From contig NC_090134.1 in NCBI RefSeq assembly GCF_040581485.1, positions 20,793,698-20,857,697 of the forward strand: a stretch of DNA of 64,000 nucleotides, given 5' to 3'. This DNA comes from Linepithema humile (Eukaryota; Arthropoda; Insecta; Hymenoptera; Formicidae). Made by a program: the position numbers and the translations under genes. Positions within the stretch are counted from its first letter, which is position 1. Each line of letters begins with the position of its first letter. Of this stretch, positions 12,501 through 26,591 are shown one piece after another. Below the pieces are notes generated by a model. That model saw only the letters and a list, made by a program, of their open reading frames with translations, did not search any database and was not told the DNA's origin.

Positions 12501-15500
12501 TTGTAACAAAATTAGCGGCACAGCTCTATTAATTCTGGCGTTAAATTTTGAATTAAACTTTGTTCTAAATTCTATTATGAGTTAGAGATATAAATCGTTT
12601 ACAATGAGTTTAACAGTGACACAGCAATTAGCATTTTTTAAATGTTTTTGAGGGTAGAGGAAAAATAGGCGATCGATTTTATGTCATTTATAAAGATTTT
12701 TAAGTAGATATCACGCTCGGAGCTGATAGTCGGTTCTAAGTAATGATGGCTCGGTGAAGGAAAATGTGGGTGCGTGTTCAGAAAGCAAACAGTGCCCAAA
12801 AAGGAAGCAACGCGAGAAAAATGAGAGCGAACGAGTTTACAGAAAGGAAAATAAAATTGAAGAGCGCACCGTGATCGGGATTAATAAGAAGATCGATGGA
12901 ACGTCCACTTTTCCGAGAAAATGATGAGATATTCTAATATTTTTTAAAATTCTTCACTGCATTATTAATTATTTGCATGAATTATTTTACGCACAATTTT
13001 GACGTCTACCGTTACATTGTTAGTTTGTCGAATGTCGTGACACAGGAGACATGAAATATTGCCTAGTCAATATCTATGTGTGCACTAGAAATACATAGAT
13101 GCAGACTACGAAAAAGGCATTACTTTATATTTGAGGTCTATAAATTACAATTGTTAATTCGAAGATGAATGTGTGTCAGGAAGTGTGTGGACTGATATAA
13201 AAATTTATGGACTGACATAAAAATCAGAACATTGACGAAAATATGTGTGAAACGATATTAAATATTTTATCACGATAGAGACACGTACGAACCTCTTGAT
13301 TTTATTCGTCATATACGGACGATATTGATCGTCACGTTTATATGAAACATTATCAGTTGTAATCCTACGCTTAACACGCACGTACGCACACACGCCAAAA
13401 ATAAACATACGAAGCTACAGCAGTGTTTTTCGTCACCTAATCAGCTCAAGAATCCACAGATCCATCTCAATTAGTAGGCGTCATTACAGCCCAACAAGCT
13501 TTGCCTCGCATTACCAGCTATGCCCAGCGACCGGAAATGACGGCAAGGCTAAGTTAGTAGTTTCCGCGGGTTCTCGGTCGGAGGAACGGGAGTGCGTTTG
13601 ACTACACACAACCGGCAAGATAACGCCGAAATTTCGGGTGCCGTTAAATAGATTGAGCCGCGCGCGTTACTAGCCCGACAATAATAATTTCAACGCGGCT
13701 GTGTGGGTGGCTAAATATCCGCCGTCCGGAAGGTGCGGCGCAGCTTAATATAAGCCGACTAGCGATACCCAGTCCATTAATTATAATCAGAAAAAGATAC
13801 ACCGTGTAATTTCCGGACCTCCAACGCTCAACGTATACCGCTGCGTTTCGGGTGGTATTAGACGCTGTTGCCAGCTCACTTCGCATCTACCATGGACGCT
13901 TACATGATATATATTACTATATTTCGTAAATTTTACGATGTGAAATTGCAGTATTTCAACGATGAATATTAAATTTCGTAAAATTACGCGCTCGCTGCTT
14001 GATTTTACTATAAATATAAGATTTAATGGCAAGATGTCACTTTAATGAATTTAATAAGTGTGATATCGCAAAGTATTCTAAAATATTGATTTTCAATCGA
14101 TATCTTTTAATTTCGGGCATTGATTATTCCGTCGAAACCTCGTTTAAAAGACGTTACATGCCGAAACTAAATGTTATTATATCGCGGTTATCTAGATTAA
14201 TCTCCCGATTGCACGACGCGAGAACATTGGAGAGATCAAATTTGTCAGCATTAATGTGTGTGTCAGTGCAACACACCGGGTGCAGTCGGGCGATCGCTTT
14301 TTCGCACAGACGTTGCTTTTATCCATTTGCAGTTGGAGCGTGTCGACCAACACCGAAATTTTGAACCGCGCAACGAAACAGCGCGTTGCTGTTACATCGC
14401 GCATGTGAAATGTGTCGGCAGTAATTGCCGTGGCAATTACGCCGCGTCACTCCGCCGCCGACCACTGTCTATGTAATGCGACTCTAAATGCGTCTTCTCA
14501 CATAGAGCACGTACCTACATATGGTATTATGCACCGGGCGCGTACGAAGAGCATACCGCGCCAAGACCGCGGAATGAGTTCAAATTGTCATGATAATCAA
14601 GCAATTAAACTTTTGCTCCCTTTTCGTCTGACTCTTTAACACTCGAATATTTCATGTGTCCCATGTTTCTCTGTAGGATGAACAAAACTCGGCAAGAATA
14701 CTATGGCGCAATTTGTATGAAGGAAAGTCGTTGGATGATCTTTGGAATAATTTTAGAAATAACTTTGCAACGTAATATTTTCTTCAACGTAACATTTTGT
14801 CAGAATTGCGAATTCCTATTTATATTAACAATTTTTATTCGTATGTCCGTATAATCAATCTTTCGGAGAATTGATGTCTCGATAATCGATGTCTAAATAG
14901 GACACAGTATCGATGTCTCTCCTTCCGTTTCTTCTCAAACAAACGAGACAAGTAAACTTGGAGCGGACAAACATCGGGAAATGGCTGTATTTGAAGTTCC
15001 GCTAATTGCGAATGGTCTCGCTACTGAAACTGGCGCGGGAAAGGCAATCCGCACTCCAACGACAAACGTAACGCTGTGTATTGCGACTGTAAATACATGG
15101 ATGTAACATGGAGAAAGTCCGCAGAGTTCAGAAGCCTGAAGTAGGAAGCGGGCGTAGGTTGCACAAAGCTAATGAATTTTTGTGACGGCAGCTCTGATGA
15201 AGCCAATACTCTGCTGCACTCTCGCGCCTCTGCATCGTGACACGAAATTTGCTAGAACTAACTAATGAAGAAGAACTGTCGCGCAACTGCTAGTGGTATG
15301 AGCAATGTTCCTGTTTTGTGTCTAGTTTCTCGTCACACGCTGGCATCGCGATACGTTTAGAGTAGTCGGAAAATTAAGCTGTCATAAGAAGAAGCGACGA
15401 ACACCCTTCGAGAAAAAGTGTTAAAATTTCAAGTTTGCTTGACTTTTTGATGTACCTTTTTGCAGGCTGACCTCATGTTGGTGACCTGAATTGCAGCGCA

Positions 15501-18500
15501 TTACATTAAAATTTACATTTATGTTTATATAGATTACTGTAACAAAAAATGTAGTGAATTATGAAAACATATTTATATGAGCGTGTATAAAAGTATTACA
15601 TTCAGGTCGGTGTGTCTGATGTAATTCCATCGCTCCCGGGCTATTGATTTATATCACTTGCCACCGGCAATCTGTATTTCAAAATAGGGCAGCAATGTTG
15701 TATATACAACGCGAAACAGCGCACTTTAGAACCGCGAAAGAACGATGCGGGAATTACGGCCGCGTCCGCTAATTAATCACGCTTGGCAGTAATTCCGCGC
15801 AGCTCGCATCGCGCGTTCATTTCAGGGTATGGCGGGTTTGTTTATAGCACCGGCTAACCGTAACATTAAAATGTCCAATGCTCGAACGTGTCCGAATGAT
15901 GGTATATCATCGACATTGCTAATGTTCGCGACTCGGTTTCGGTACATAATTATGGATTTTATCGTAGAGAGAGGAATATCATTGACTCGCGCAACGAATA
16001 TCGCTTGATTTAGCGTGTAAAAATCGTCACTCGAAATATAGCTATTTCTGTTTCAGCAATTGAATTAATCTTCTGAACAAATAGATCTTTTTTCCGTAAA
16101 CAAAACGCTCCCATCTAATATTGAATTATCTGTTTACACGCTGTTTCCTGCTTTTATTGTTTTTCATGCACGGCTGCATGTTTATTATGTAATATTTGCA
16201 TGACGTTCGCTATATATATATTTTCTTTTTTTTTTTTTTTATTAATGTTTTACATTACATGGGGCTGTACATTCGCATATATCCGTAGTAAGTATGAGCA
16301 CTTCCATAAAACGAACCGGCAATTGCTAATCTTGGAAATTGTACAGAAGGATGCACCTAGTTTAGATAAGTACGCAGTCGGCATATTTGTAATAAACGAC
16401 CTAATAAAGTCGGCGATAAAACGTCTGCCTCGGAAATATTGCTCTTTTACATGCGCAAAATAAATATTGTACGAACAATTACTATTCGCACTCTAATCTC
16501 GCGGCTCGCGGCAAGAATTAACGCAGCGTAAAAATGTGAAACTATCGCATTATCAACGCGGACTCGCGTCAATCACGTTTCTCCATATTCTTTGTTTCAT
16601 GTTTTATTGCGCTCAATATTGAAATGATGCAGGCTCCACAGCGATAGGATAAAAGACTAAACTCCGCAATAACTGTCCATTTAAATTTGCTACCACGAGA
16701 AAGGGATTAATAAAAGTGATCGCACAGCTATAGCGAGTATAAGAGAATATACATGAATTATTACGCTTTGAACGCTAATAATTTGAATCGCAATAATTTG
16801 TTGCTATGTGAGACATTCTATCATTTTGATTGTGAAATTTTAGTTATGTGCACTACCGCGATAACATGCCATTAACTGTTATATTGTAACATTATACTCT
16901 CATAATTCGCTTCGTTAACGCGTATCACTAGAAACGCTTCGAGCCAGTCCGCGCATAATGCTCGGTACCGACTACGTATATAAGTCGCAAAATGTAGATG
17001 AGCTGGCCGCAAGAGTTTTAACCGACCCGAGATGAAGGCGACAAACGAAATACTGTGTTAAAATATCATTATCGCACAGAAGAGATCGGGTGTTCTCGAA
17101 TATTAATTATTACGGGAACTCTCGCGGTTGCTGCGAAAAGTATTTTCGAATTTCATCATTAGTATCGTCTACCAATATTCGTCTACCTATTACTACAATT
17201 ATTAATTATTCATTAAATGAAAATGAACTTGTCCGCGCGTCGTTTTAAGGATTAATGGACACCGCGGCAACAATCGTTCAGCGATCTCACGCGCATAAAC
17301 GATCTCCCCATTAATACTTTTACGATTCAATCAATTTGATTCACTCGACCGCGCTCGCAAGTGTTTTGGTTTGTCTGTCTTTTAGTACTCCGCGTGAATC
17401 ATGATTCATCGCGGTACCGGAAATGTGCAACCTTCATTTTGAGCGGCGTGCAGTCCTCGTTTTCCTTCCTAGTGCCATTTAGCTACCGCCGTTCGCGTCT
17501 AATGGCTTGTACAGACCTTTCGTCGATGAGTGCAACGTAGCGAGCGGTACTGTAGCACTCGACAGCATTACTCGACATTCTGCAATACGCGCAAAGTTGA
17601 AATTTGCAAGAGATGCGAATACCACATCCGGCGTACACATGAATTCTCTAAGCTGGCAACCTCGTTCCTTTCGCGTGCAAAGGCACGTGGTAATCACACA
17701 ACTTCGAACTACTGCCCTTCTGAATCATCATGCGATAATCGCAAAATTTGTCGGAAGTTTCGAATGCTCAAAGCATCTGCTATCCAATTTTCAACGGAAT
17801 ATATTGCCGTTAGTGGCTCAAATATGAATATTGAAACATATTTAAATGATCACTTTTAATCCAATCGAACTCATAATTAAATTATGATGCGTAAAATTGC
17901 TCGCTTAATGGACTCTGTATTGCGTGAGAACCCCGTTCGTATAATATTATTCAGAAAAGATTCATCTATAATTTAGCAAAAAGTTATACGTCTATTAATG
18001 TTAAAATTCGCATCAAAGAACAACAGTTAACTCGTATAATAACTACAATGTTATACGTATCCACGCGTTTTTCCCCATTTTATATTCATTCTTTCTTCAT
18101 GTACACCGCACATCCGTTTTAATTCAGTCGTCAACGGAGAAGCACGGCGCCTCTCTCTACCGGAGGATGTTCATTTCTCGAGCGGTTAAATCTGCTTTCA
18201 GAACGCGATGCGATAATCTCAATTTTGTCCCTCTTTTCAGATCACATTTCTAAAGGGAAACGAGAAAATCCGTGATGCTCAAAACTAAAAGCCATGAAGT
18301 CTCGCACTCGCGCTGCCTCTAAAGGTCTTATTTTCAACAGCACAAAGTAATGACACGTTAAACTCTGTGGTTTTTGCCATTCTTTTGACCAGAAAGTCGG
18401 ACCGCGCGCGCGCGTATTTTCTACAGGCTTCAAAAGAGACAGATTACATCGCTTGTAAAATAGTCATTTACTCCTTCTTTCTCTTTTGAAAACGTCTCAC

Positions 18501-19900
18501 GAGCGTGAGCGATACAATCTTTTGCTGACTCCGCAATTCGATATGTAGGGCAATATTATGACTATGCAATATTACGAACGCATGCGCGCATGAAATGTGC
18601 AAAAAGTTCATACAAAATTTAAAGAAATCGTTCTCTGGCAACGATAATTTTTCTAAAAATATCATGTACGTAATATTTTACGAACGTCAATCAATTTTCA
18701 AGCAATCTTTAACAGACAGGATTTCCAATGTGCATTTACTCGCTGTTTCCGTTGTCAGCATTTTGTTATCTTGTCATCATTTAATGCAAACTAAAATGTT
18801 TCATTATGAGACCGCAGGTATGCAATAACATTTTGGTTAGACTGACAGCAGGCAGCTGTTAACATCCGGTTCGACTATCCGCGACCCGGTGTGTTTTCCG
18901 ACGACGCCGCGGAGTCTGGAACGACGCGCGTCTTCACGCATGTTTATTTAGCCAACGAGTGCGCGTGCATTCGCGCGCCCACGCGTAGAAAGTCGACGTG
19001 TGTCGCACGTGCTTCTGTGCTCGCGTTGGCGAGTCTGCCAACCAGTCTGTAAATAAGCACAATCTACGTTGAGTAACATTTTGCTGTGAAATATGCATTT
19101 CTGTTAAAACTAGACTGCTTTCACATTTCTCGTAATCGTTTTAGTAAAAATTGTATAAAAGTATATAAAACGTAGATTATATAAATATATAGTAGTAATA
19201 AATTAATAATCATTAAATGTTTGTGAAGGTTTAAGCTGCGAAGCTTGCTTCGGTTACTTCCAATTTTCCGTCTTCGTCTTTTTTAGGCAACGAGAGAGGA
19301 TTTCTACTAGGAATCTAGTCCGTGAAGTCTCAGGAATGCCTCGGGGCAGAAGATAATTTTCATGAAATTTACACGGTCGAAAGCTCTTGATATCTAACTT
19401 TATAAAAAGTTTAGAAAAATGAAAAAATTCTGGAGCTTCTAGGGGAAATACGTTTCAACATTGGCTATTTATTAACAAAAAACTAATGTCTGTTACCATA
19501 TTCACAGCTGACAAGTTGAATATTCGTTTTTTTTTTTTTTTTTTTTTTTCAAAATTACCGCATGTACTCATTCCAACTTTAACACATTGGATTGTGGTTA
19601 AGAGGACTGAAAAGATTTACAATTTCCAATTAACAATATTTGATATTAAAATTAATTTTATTTTAACTATTAAATATTTAACTTTATTGTACTTATCAAA
19701 CATTGCTGTTAGATCGTGCGATCGAAAAAAGTGATACACATCGAAACGACGTGAAAAATAAGTAGAAAATTAAAGCAACGAAATTTGTCCGAGCAAATTG
19801 CCTTTCCGCAGCCGTGTATAATAAGCCAATCCCCGTTAATCGTTTCTCATTTATAGTCATACGGTATTGCGCTAATGTATCTTTGCGCATCGTTATCGGG
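9561..19900. other. Long spacer, no gene seen
   Basis: About 10 kb of alternating AT-rich and moderately GC-rich DNA with no supported gene. It holds a short CA repeat (10197-10212), a T15 run at 16226-16240 and a T23 run at 19527-19549. Near 14870-14925 the motif GATGTCT occurs three times in a short stretch. Open frames up to about 150 codons (for example 10033-10491, minus) show no family motif. Confidence 0.45.
19527..19549 (+). repeat. Poly(T) tract, 23 bases
   Basis: An uninterrupted T run on the + strand. Similar runs are at 20796-20816, 24889-24911 and 26559-26588. They may be reverse-oriented poly(A) tails of retroposed sequence, or simple replication-slippage tracts. I saw no flanking target duplication. 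Confidence 0.85.
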
Positions 19901-20420
19901 AAATAGCGAACGCCTGGCTGCATCACCCGTGGGGACGATTGTCGCCGCGCAGTCGCCCCAAATTCGTATCTGGAACCGGCAAGCGGTCACCGTGGCGCGG
20001 ATAACGCGACACAGATCACGCGATTCGTATTCAGGCGCGATCGCGCGATACCTCTTGCGCCCATCGGCAGCAGCCAGCGGGGCTGGCTTTCAAAGAGGGT
20101 CGAGATGTACACGGAGGTCGCGGCCGGCCACCGTAATTTCGCGAAAACCCGCGTGGCATAATAAAGACACCCGCAAGCCCGATACCGGCGCGGAAGTAAC
20201 CGAAGCCGCGGTACTCCGTTACTCCGTTGCTGGAGCGCGGGAGGGAGTGAGAGAGATTGACGAGGGGGGGGGGGGGGGAGGAGATGGTGGTCAGATCAAC
20301 GACCCGCTCGTCGCAACCCGGGTCACTACGATACAAAGCGGCCCGCCCTTCTCCCCCGCGCACGAAAGGCGCATTCTTCGCCTCGTTGTGTGCTTGCCAC
20401 TACCTTATCTTTACTTGTAG
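19900..20420. other. CpG-rich island with 15-base G run
   Basis: The segment is GC/CpG-rich and has a G15 run at 20264-20278. It is open in a + frame for about 181 codons (19875-20420), but the peptide is low-complexity (A, R, G, S), and a minus-strand frame of 110 codons covers the same bases. No domain is recognisable. It may be regulatory. Confidence 0.4.
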
Positions 20421-20639
20421 CTGCACTTGAGAAAGCTACGATCGGCTTTATACGAGTGCTTTCACCGTGATCAGAATTCCGTACTCTGTTAGTATCATTA
20501 CTTATAGATATTTTAAATTATTAAAGAACATCACTTATATAATTATTATAGCACCAAAGCGGATACGATTCCATATATATAATATTAAATAATTGAACAG
20601 TGCATCATCAACTTGCCACTATTGTTAGAGATCGATAAT

Positions 20640-21306
20640 AATATTGCACAGCGCAGCGCGTATTGGTAAATGTATTTTTGCAGATGAATGCAAAATTCAA
20701 CGTTAATATAACAATTTTGATTGTGACATAAAATAACCTACATTGCTCCGACTAAAGATTTTAAATAAAATACGTCATTTTATTTATTTATTTTCTTTTT
20801 TTTTTTTTTTTTTTTTACGATAATTGTTCCCTTTTTGCGTTTAAAAACGTACAGCAAGGTGCAATGTTAAAAATATTTCACCACAATTTTCGTGTCAAAT
20901 AAAATGCGATATTTAAACGACATTAACATTGTTAACACAATTCGAAATTACAAGGCATTACTAAAATCAAGTACGTAACACACGTTGGTCTACCGTCTGA
21001 CACCAACCCTGTGGCAAGCCTGTTACGGACGTTGTCCTGCAACCTCTAAGACAGTGTGCAAGGAAACTGACAACGAAACACACTCTGCACATCGTGCAGC
21101 TTAAACACTACATGAAGCGGATAGTCGGCTGAAAGTGTCCAAAAGCGGCCTTGATGCCTATAGCTACTGCAAAGTTACCCTAACGATCATTGGGTGAATC
21201 CGTACAGTCACCGGTGACATATCAGATACCTAAGGGATCTAATGTTGCACACAACAGCGCGTATTGGTAGATATATCCTTCAGGTGTTGCAGAATTCAGA
21301 GCGACA
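20640..21306. repeat. Direct repeat pair about 605 bp apart
   Basis: About 65 bp starting near 20640 (TTGCACAGCGCAGCGCGTAT and onward) recur near 21244 (TTGCACACAACAGCGCGTAT and onward). Both continue with TTGGTA-AT-TAT, then TGCA-AATTCA and GCG/ACG. Between them, 20941-21240 is less AT-rich than its flanks. It carries a 43-codon open stretch between two TGA codons (21001-21132) ending in HIVQLKHYMKR-like residues, which faintly recalls the end of a retroelement integrase. The arrangement could be a heavily deleted LTR element or a plain old duplication. Confidence 0.35.
20796..20816 (+). repeat. Poly(T) tract, 21 bases
   Basis: An uninterrupted T run on the + strand, preceded by a TTTA-rich stretch. 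No flanking duplication was noticed. Confidence 0.85.
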
Positions 21307-21404
21307 ATTGATACTCGATATATCAATGATAATGAATAGATAAGTGAATCCACAACCGAAAATAAGTTATTGAATATTCTAATTGCTTCTAATTATAAAT
21401 CGAT

Positions 21405-21408
<4 letters not shown>

Positions 21409-21449
<41 letters not shown>
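21409..21449. repeat. (TC)n microsatellite, about 20 units
   Basis: An uninterrupted TC dinucleotide repeat. GA/CT tracts of this type are common in insect genomes and can bind GAGA-type factors. Here it is simply the longest perfect dinucleotide repeat in the window. Confidence 0.95.
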
Positions 21450-21451
<2 letters not shown>

Positions 21452-22780
21452 ATAACTCGAGTCTCGAGAAACGCACAGCGAGATTAAAAATATCTCACGC
21501 GTGTCGGATAAGACGATATTCTCAGCTCTCATCGCTATTGATCGCATTTCTTCGCCTTGAAAAAGGCCGCTCGTGCGTTATTGCGCTTACTTAAGTTAGT
21601 ACACGTTAACGATGCAGCGTTAAAGCCTCGTAACGCCTCGCCGTAAAGGCTCGATGTAACGGGCGGTCAATTTACACATACTACCGCACATCGGCGGAGG
21701 TGAGTAAAATGTACATAAATAGCGAGAAGGAGGAACAGAGACGGAACGCTCAGCATGACATCCGCACGTTCGCCCAATAACGAGGGCACACCGTCCCTGG
21801 CCTCTTTCGGGGAAAGTATTTCTTCCCAATTCGCTGTTTTTGTGCCAAGGTGTACCACTGGTCGACCATAAAAACAAATTGAGCAAATTCACAAATAAAA
21901 GCGAAAAGCACCAAACTCTCCATTAAAATACTTTGTCGAAATTTCGTTTCGCACAAGTGGTTTTTATTTGACATCAAGTGCGTTTAAAATTGTTGCATTT
22001 CTTTTATTGCAAAATTACTACTGCTCATATATTTTTTTCCAATTTGCACGGCACGACTGTTTGTTCTTGAATCAGAAATCCGAGCATCCAAGATGCGCGT
22101 GTTTGCACATCTGATGCTTCCAAGACCGGCACTTGATGCACATATGTTCGTGGTTTGCCAAATATAGAACCGCAAACAATTGCTGTCCATTTCCAGCGTG
22201 ATTTCTTCGGTGGCAGCAGCATGTTTGACTCTCAAGTATTAGATGTCCGGACGATGCTCCGCGATCGATAACGCCGTACGTACATAGTACACGGCGTGTT
22301 TTCGCGATGTCTACGCGAAGGTAAACTGTCTCTCTCTTTTTAACGTCTCCCCACTTGAGAAATGAACGTACATGCGAGAAGCGATCGTAAATGTCGTGTT
22401 TTCGGCGTAGAAGCACCTCACGTGAGATGGAAGCGACGAAGAAGTCCACTTTCTCACTTTACTCCTTCCGCCGGGGATAAAAGCGGTGTTGAGAAAATTT
22501 TGTATCGAATTTCCGCGTGACCCGCGTTTTTTATTTTTTCATTTGTCTAACTCCTTCAGAAAAACCGATATCGATCAACTTGCCGTTCCATCAATAATTT
22601 AGATCGCGAAATATTCTATATACGAAAATACTTGATACGATACAATAATTTTGCAAGAGGACTATAAATTTAAATCATACAAAATAATTAAGCAAGGAGA
22701 CTATTAAAATTGGAGAGATCCATTGATGATTCCTCGAATCCACAATGCATATCCGTAGAATGGGAGGGATTCGGCCATAG
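21450..22780. other. Spacer, no gene seen
   Basis: Mixed-composition DNA with several overlapping short open frames on the minus strand (21620-22449), none carrying a recognisable domain. No RNA gene is seen. Confidence 0.4.
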
Positions 22781-23680
22781 TTGAATTCTCTCAAGAAGTC
22801 ATTTCCGATTCCGTTAGGTAAACGCCGAAGAGGTTTATTCTCGTCGCACTTCTCGCCGGGGGGTGGATCCCGCGCGCATATTAATCGATCCGTCCCCCGG
22901 TTCGAGAGGTCCTTCGATGAGAAAGTTCGGCCGACGACGGCGAGCCAATCTACGAAAAGCTGCAAAAGCGGAGACGCGACCGACCGCCCCGCCCGCTCGC
23001 TGTAGATTCTCACACGACCGCAGACTGTGATGGACATCGTCATTAAACTTGACTTTAAGCGCACGTCGTAGGTGCTCAGCAGCGCGTTCCTCCCTTACCG
23101 CTCTTCGTAGACGTGCCCTCGGTGGCAGACCGCCGTGTATGCGTATGTGCATGATCTGTGGACGTTGCGAGCTTGCACCAGGCTAACCGAGCTTGCACCA
23201 GGAGGTGTAGAGGTAACCAAAGAGCGAGGACGAGCGTGCGGGAGCGAGACGAATCGACAGAGAGCGGGGCGAAGGGGTGGGAGTAGGACGGAGGAAGGGA
23301 AATCCGAGGGGATAATCCGAAGAGGTTGAGTGTTCTCGATATGATTAATGCCTCGCATGCGTGTTCATATGTGGAGGACAGCTGTGAGTGACTCGTGCCC
23401 CGCCCAACCATCATAGTCGACATTCGACCGAACGCACACCAGCGAGTGCGGACTCTCTCCTCTCGCGACTCGGGAATATCGCGCTTCTACTCTATCTACG
23501 TGCACTCACGTTGCAACGCGCGCGCACACGATATTCCGCCCTGAATACATGACGCGTTCGACGCGTATTAACTAGTATTACGGCTATGATGTGGTATCAC
23601 TCGCAACCGTGACCCGACCGCTGCCCCTCCCAACGACCTCTCGGCGCCTCGTGGCGCCTCTCAGAGCGCCGTGGTCCGTG
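22780..23680. other. CpG-rich island with a short 20-bp tandem repeat
   Basis: This is the largest GC/CpG-rich block in the centre of the window. A 15-base motif CGAGCTTGCACCAGG occurs at 23168-23182 and again at 23188-23202. The region has purine-rich strand bias around 23220-23320. Open frames on both strands overlap each other, arguing against coding. A distal promoter or enhancer is plausible. Confidence 0.4.
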
Positions 23681-24888
23681 CTTGTTTCTACTTTTTAACA
23701 GGACCATAATACATAATGCACCACAACGGCGGTATTTGCGTTGGCAATTTTTTCTACAGCCGAGGAGAAAAAAGATGATCCGAAACGACGATTATTTTTC
23801 AATAAAAAATTGGAGAAAAATATAAAACGGGAAATATAAAGTGGAAAATAGATTGTGTTTTAACGAGGTACAATTGTGTTTGGATACATTTTATACACAG
23901 AGAAGATCAAACGCGTCTTATTATTATTATAACTGTATTATAACTGTAATATAGTTATATTATTTTATTATAACTGTTTATCGAGATTAAACGATTCAAT
24001 TAGTCATCCGTGTAAATTGTGTTGAATTTTTCTTACAACATGACGCAACAGCTTCATATTTTTTCGCATTAGAAACAATATGCATCATCCAATGATGACG
24101 TCATCGAATCCACGCGAGGCCAAGCTGCGAACGTAATTTATTTCGCAGCACTGGTGGCGACGTTTAATTAACCGTACGCGGCTCAAGTTCTCCCATTCTC
24201 GCGAAAGTAAGCGTTACTTCAGGTAATGTGCGCGAAAAATTATGAGTGTACGAAACGAGATTAACGTTTCCGTGCTTTTCGTACACCGCCGGCGTCACGT
24301 TCGCTTCTTTTCTTCTGCTTCCGCCGCGAATTTTTCGCATAACTTTTCTCGGCGAATATCACACCTTGTGATATACAATGCACGGTGATAAAAAATTTAT
24401 TGTGACCATCAAATAGATCTCCCTCTTAAAGATTAATTGCCGTAGCCTGTAATACACATTTTGATATTATAATAACAATAAAGAGATTGTATATATTATT
24501 GTTGGAAATGAAATTTGTTTCATGAAAATGTTTCTTATTTGCCTCGTTTAATGTTCATCATAAACGTGAAAAAGATGAAATTGATGCTGCGCTGTAAAGT
24601 ATAGAAAAAGAGTATTACATGATACTTAAAGCAGAAATTTTACGTACGCCGTTCTAGAATAAGAACGCGGCACAGGCATGAGCCTTCAACTGAGTCTTCA
24701 AAAGTCGTAAAGTTTCTTATCTTATCCTCCTACACGCTTGTTTTTTATAAAGTTTTTCTGACTACTATTCCGCGTAAATTGGAAAGAAGAAGACTTAATA
24801 TTTTCAACTGTTTGCATATTATGCAAGGTTTTATTAACGCATAAAAACATACATTTTTTAAAGTTTTTCGTTTATTACACTTTACTTA

Positions 24889-24911
24889 TTTTTTTTTTTT
24901 TTTTTTTTTTT
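24889..24911 (+). repeat. Poly(T) tract, 23 bases
   Basis: An uninterrupted T run on the + strand, the same orientation as the other long runs in 16-27 kb. Confidence 0.85.
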
Positions 24912-26557
24912 CAAAGGAACACATTTGTTATTGCACAAAATATTATGACGTAACTTTTAATATAGCGAGCGAAAGCAATGCGATGTATGAATTGTTTTCA
25001 ACCTAGAAATGATGCGCATGGTATCACGATGATGCCTCCCAGCAACGGGGCTCACCTTATTTGCTGGGTTAATTAGGGGCTAATTACGTTCCCATGTGCG
25101 TCTACGGCTAGTCTTGTTATTCGCGTTAATACCTCAGCTTTCATCGCTTTTGCTTGTTTGCATGTAGCTAGTTAAAACTTACGACACCAACGATAAGCTT
25201 AGTAGCGTTTCCCCTTAACTCATCTCCTCCCATTACACTGGTTGCTCCCAGATTTCATTTAATCGTCAACACAGCGCGCAAATTCGCTTTATGATAAAAC
25301 TTTTATTTGCTGACGTTTATCCTCTATGCAAAGATGAAAAAAGAAACGACATGTTCCTCTTTTTCTTATTTTTAACGTCTAAGTTTAAACATTGGGGAAG
25401 AAGAAGCAACGGAAAATACGTGTCAGAATGATTTTTGTATGCACGGCGCGCTTGCCAAACCTTTTCAAAATTGGAATTTGAATGGGTTTGCGGACAACCC
25501 ATATAAGAATGTATGAAATGCGAACTCCTTTAATAATACATATGTAACGCGGTGAACAATTCCATGTTCTCGTGTCGTGGAAAGTACGGGTGAATATTTT
25601 TCGGCGGATGACGTCTCCCCCGCCGCAACTTTCTGATTCACGGCCTGACGGCCGATTCACCCGCGAGATCGAGAAATTCTTCGCGATTTGTTGACCGAAA
25701 TAAATCGCGGCGGGCGTATTCGACGTGGCTCGCGATAAGACGCTAGGTGCCAAGCAGACGGATTACGAGGATATCGAGCGCAGATCGAATTCGATTTGCA
25801 ATATGCGGCAGCGAGCTCGCCCGAGCAACAGCGCGGGCAGGGAGGGGGGAAAGGGGGACCGGGCACTTGAAAATAGTTCGGTTTCAATCTCACCCATCTC
25901 GCAGTTCTCCAGAGCTCCTGAATAAACACTGACTTTCTCGCTCCACCTCAGCCGGAATCAATTCTAGCGAATAACCGAGGTGTTAAGCTCGCTCAAGGCT
26001 ACGACGGCACCCATCATTGGCAAACGTTACAACGAGCGAAATTTAAGGGGTTTCCCCTCGAAAAGAGGCGCTTTTGGCCGCCTTCCGAACGCGCCAACGC
26101 CCTCAAAATAAAAATCCGCGAGTAAGGAACGACGGGAAAACCTGCAAGCTACGCGATGCAGCGTCGCGTAAACACATCCATCATTCTACACGATGCGGAT
26201 TAGGTCCTATCTGCGGGATAGAATCTCGTTACCCGCGATGATAACGTGCTCGTCATGATGCTATTTTTTTTATTGCCGCAAGATTCGGTATGATACGCGC
26301 AATGACGAAATACTCTCGAGCCACACCGTCGTCGACCTATAACTCTCTCACACACGGGGTTGAAATAGTGTTTGCTTTGCGGAAATTCAGTTCACCGAAC
26401 CATGTTTTCCTTGCATCACGTCGAGTTGCGTGTACGCCGATTACATCGTCGTAAGTGCTCCAACGCTCAGCAATTTAGCGCTGCGGAAATGTTACATGAA
26501 TGAAATATTTTCTACGTGTTTCCTTCCACAAAAATGTATTATGCAATCAGCGCCATT

Positions 26558-26558
<1 letters not shown>

Positions 26559-26588
<30 letters not shown>
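26559..26588 (+). repeat. Poly(T) tract, 30 bases
   Basis: The longest mononucleotide run in the window, followed at once by an AT dinucleotide stretch. Orientation matches the other T runs. Confidence 0.9.

Positions 26589-26591
<3 letters not shown>

Noticed and set aside
19875..20420. Plus-strand open frame of 181 codons
   Set aside because: Low-complexity product including a run of glycines from the G15 tract. A 110-codon minus-strand frame overlaps it and no family motif is visible.
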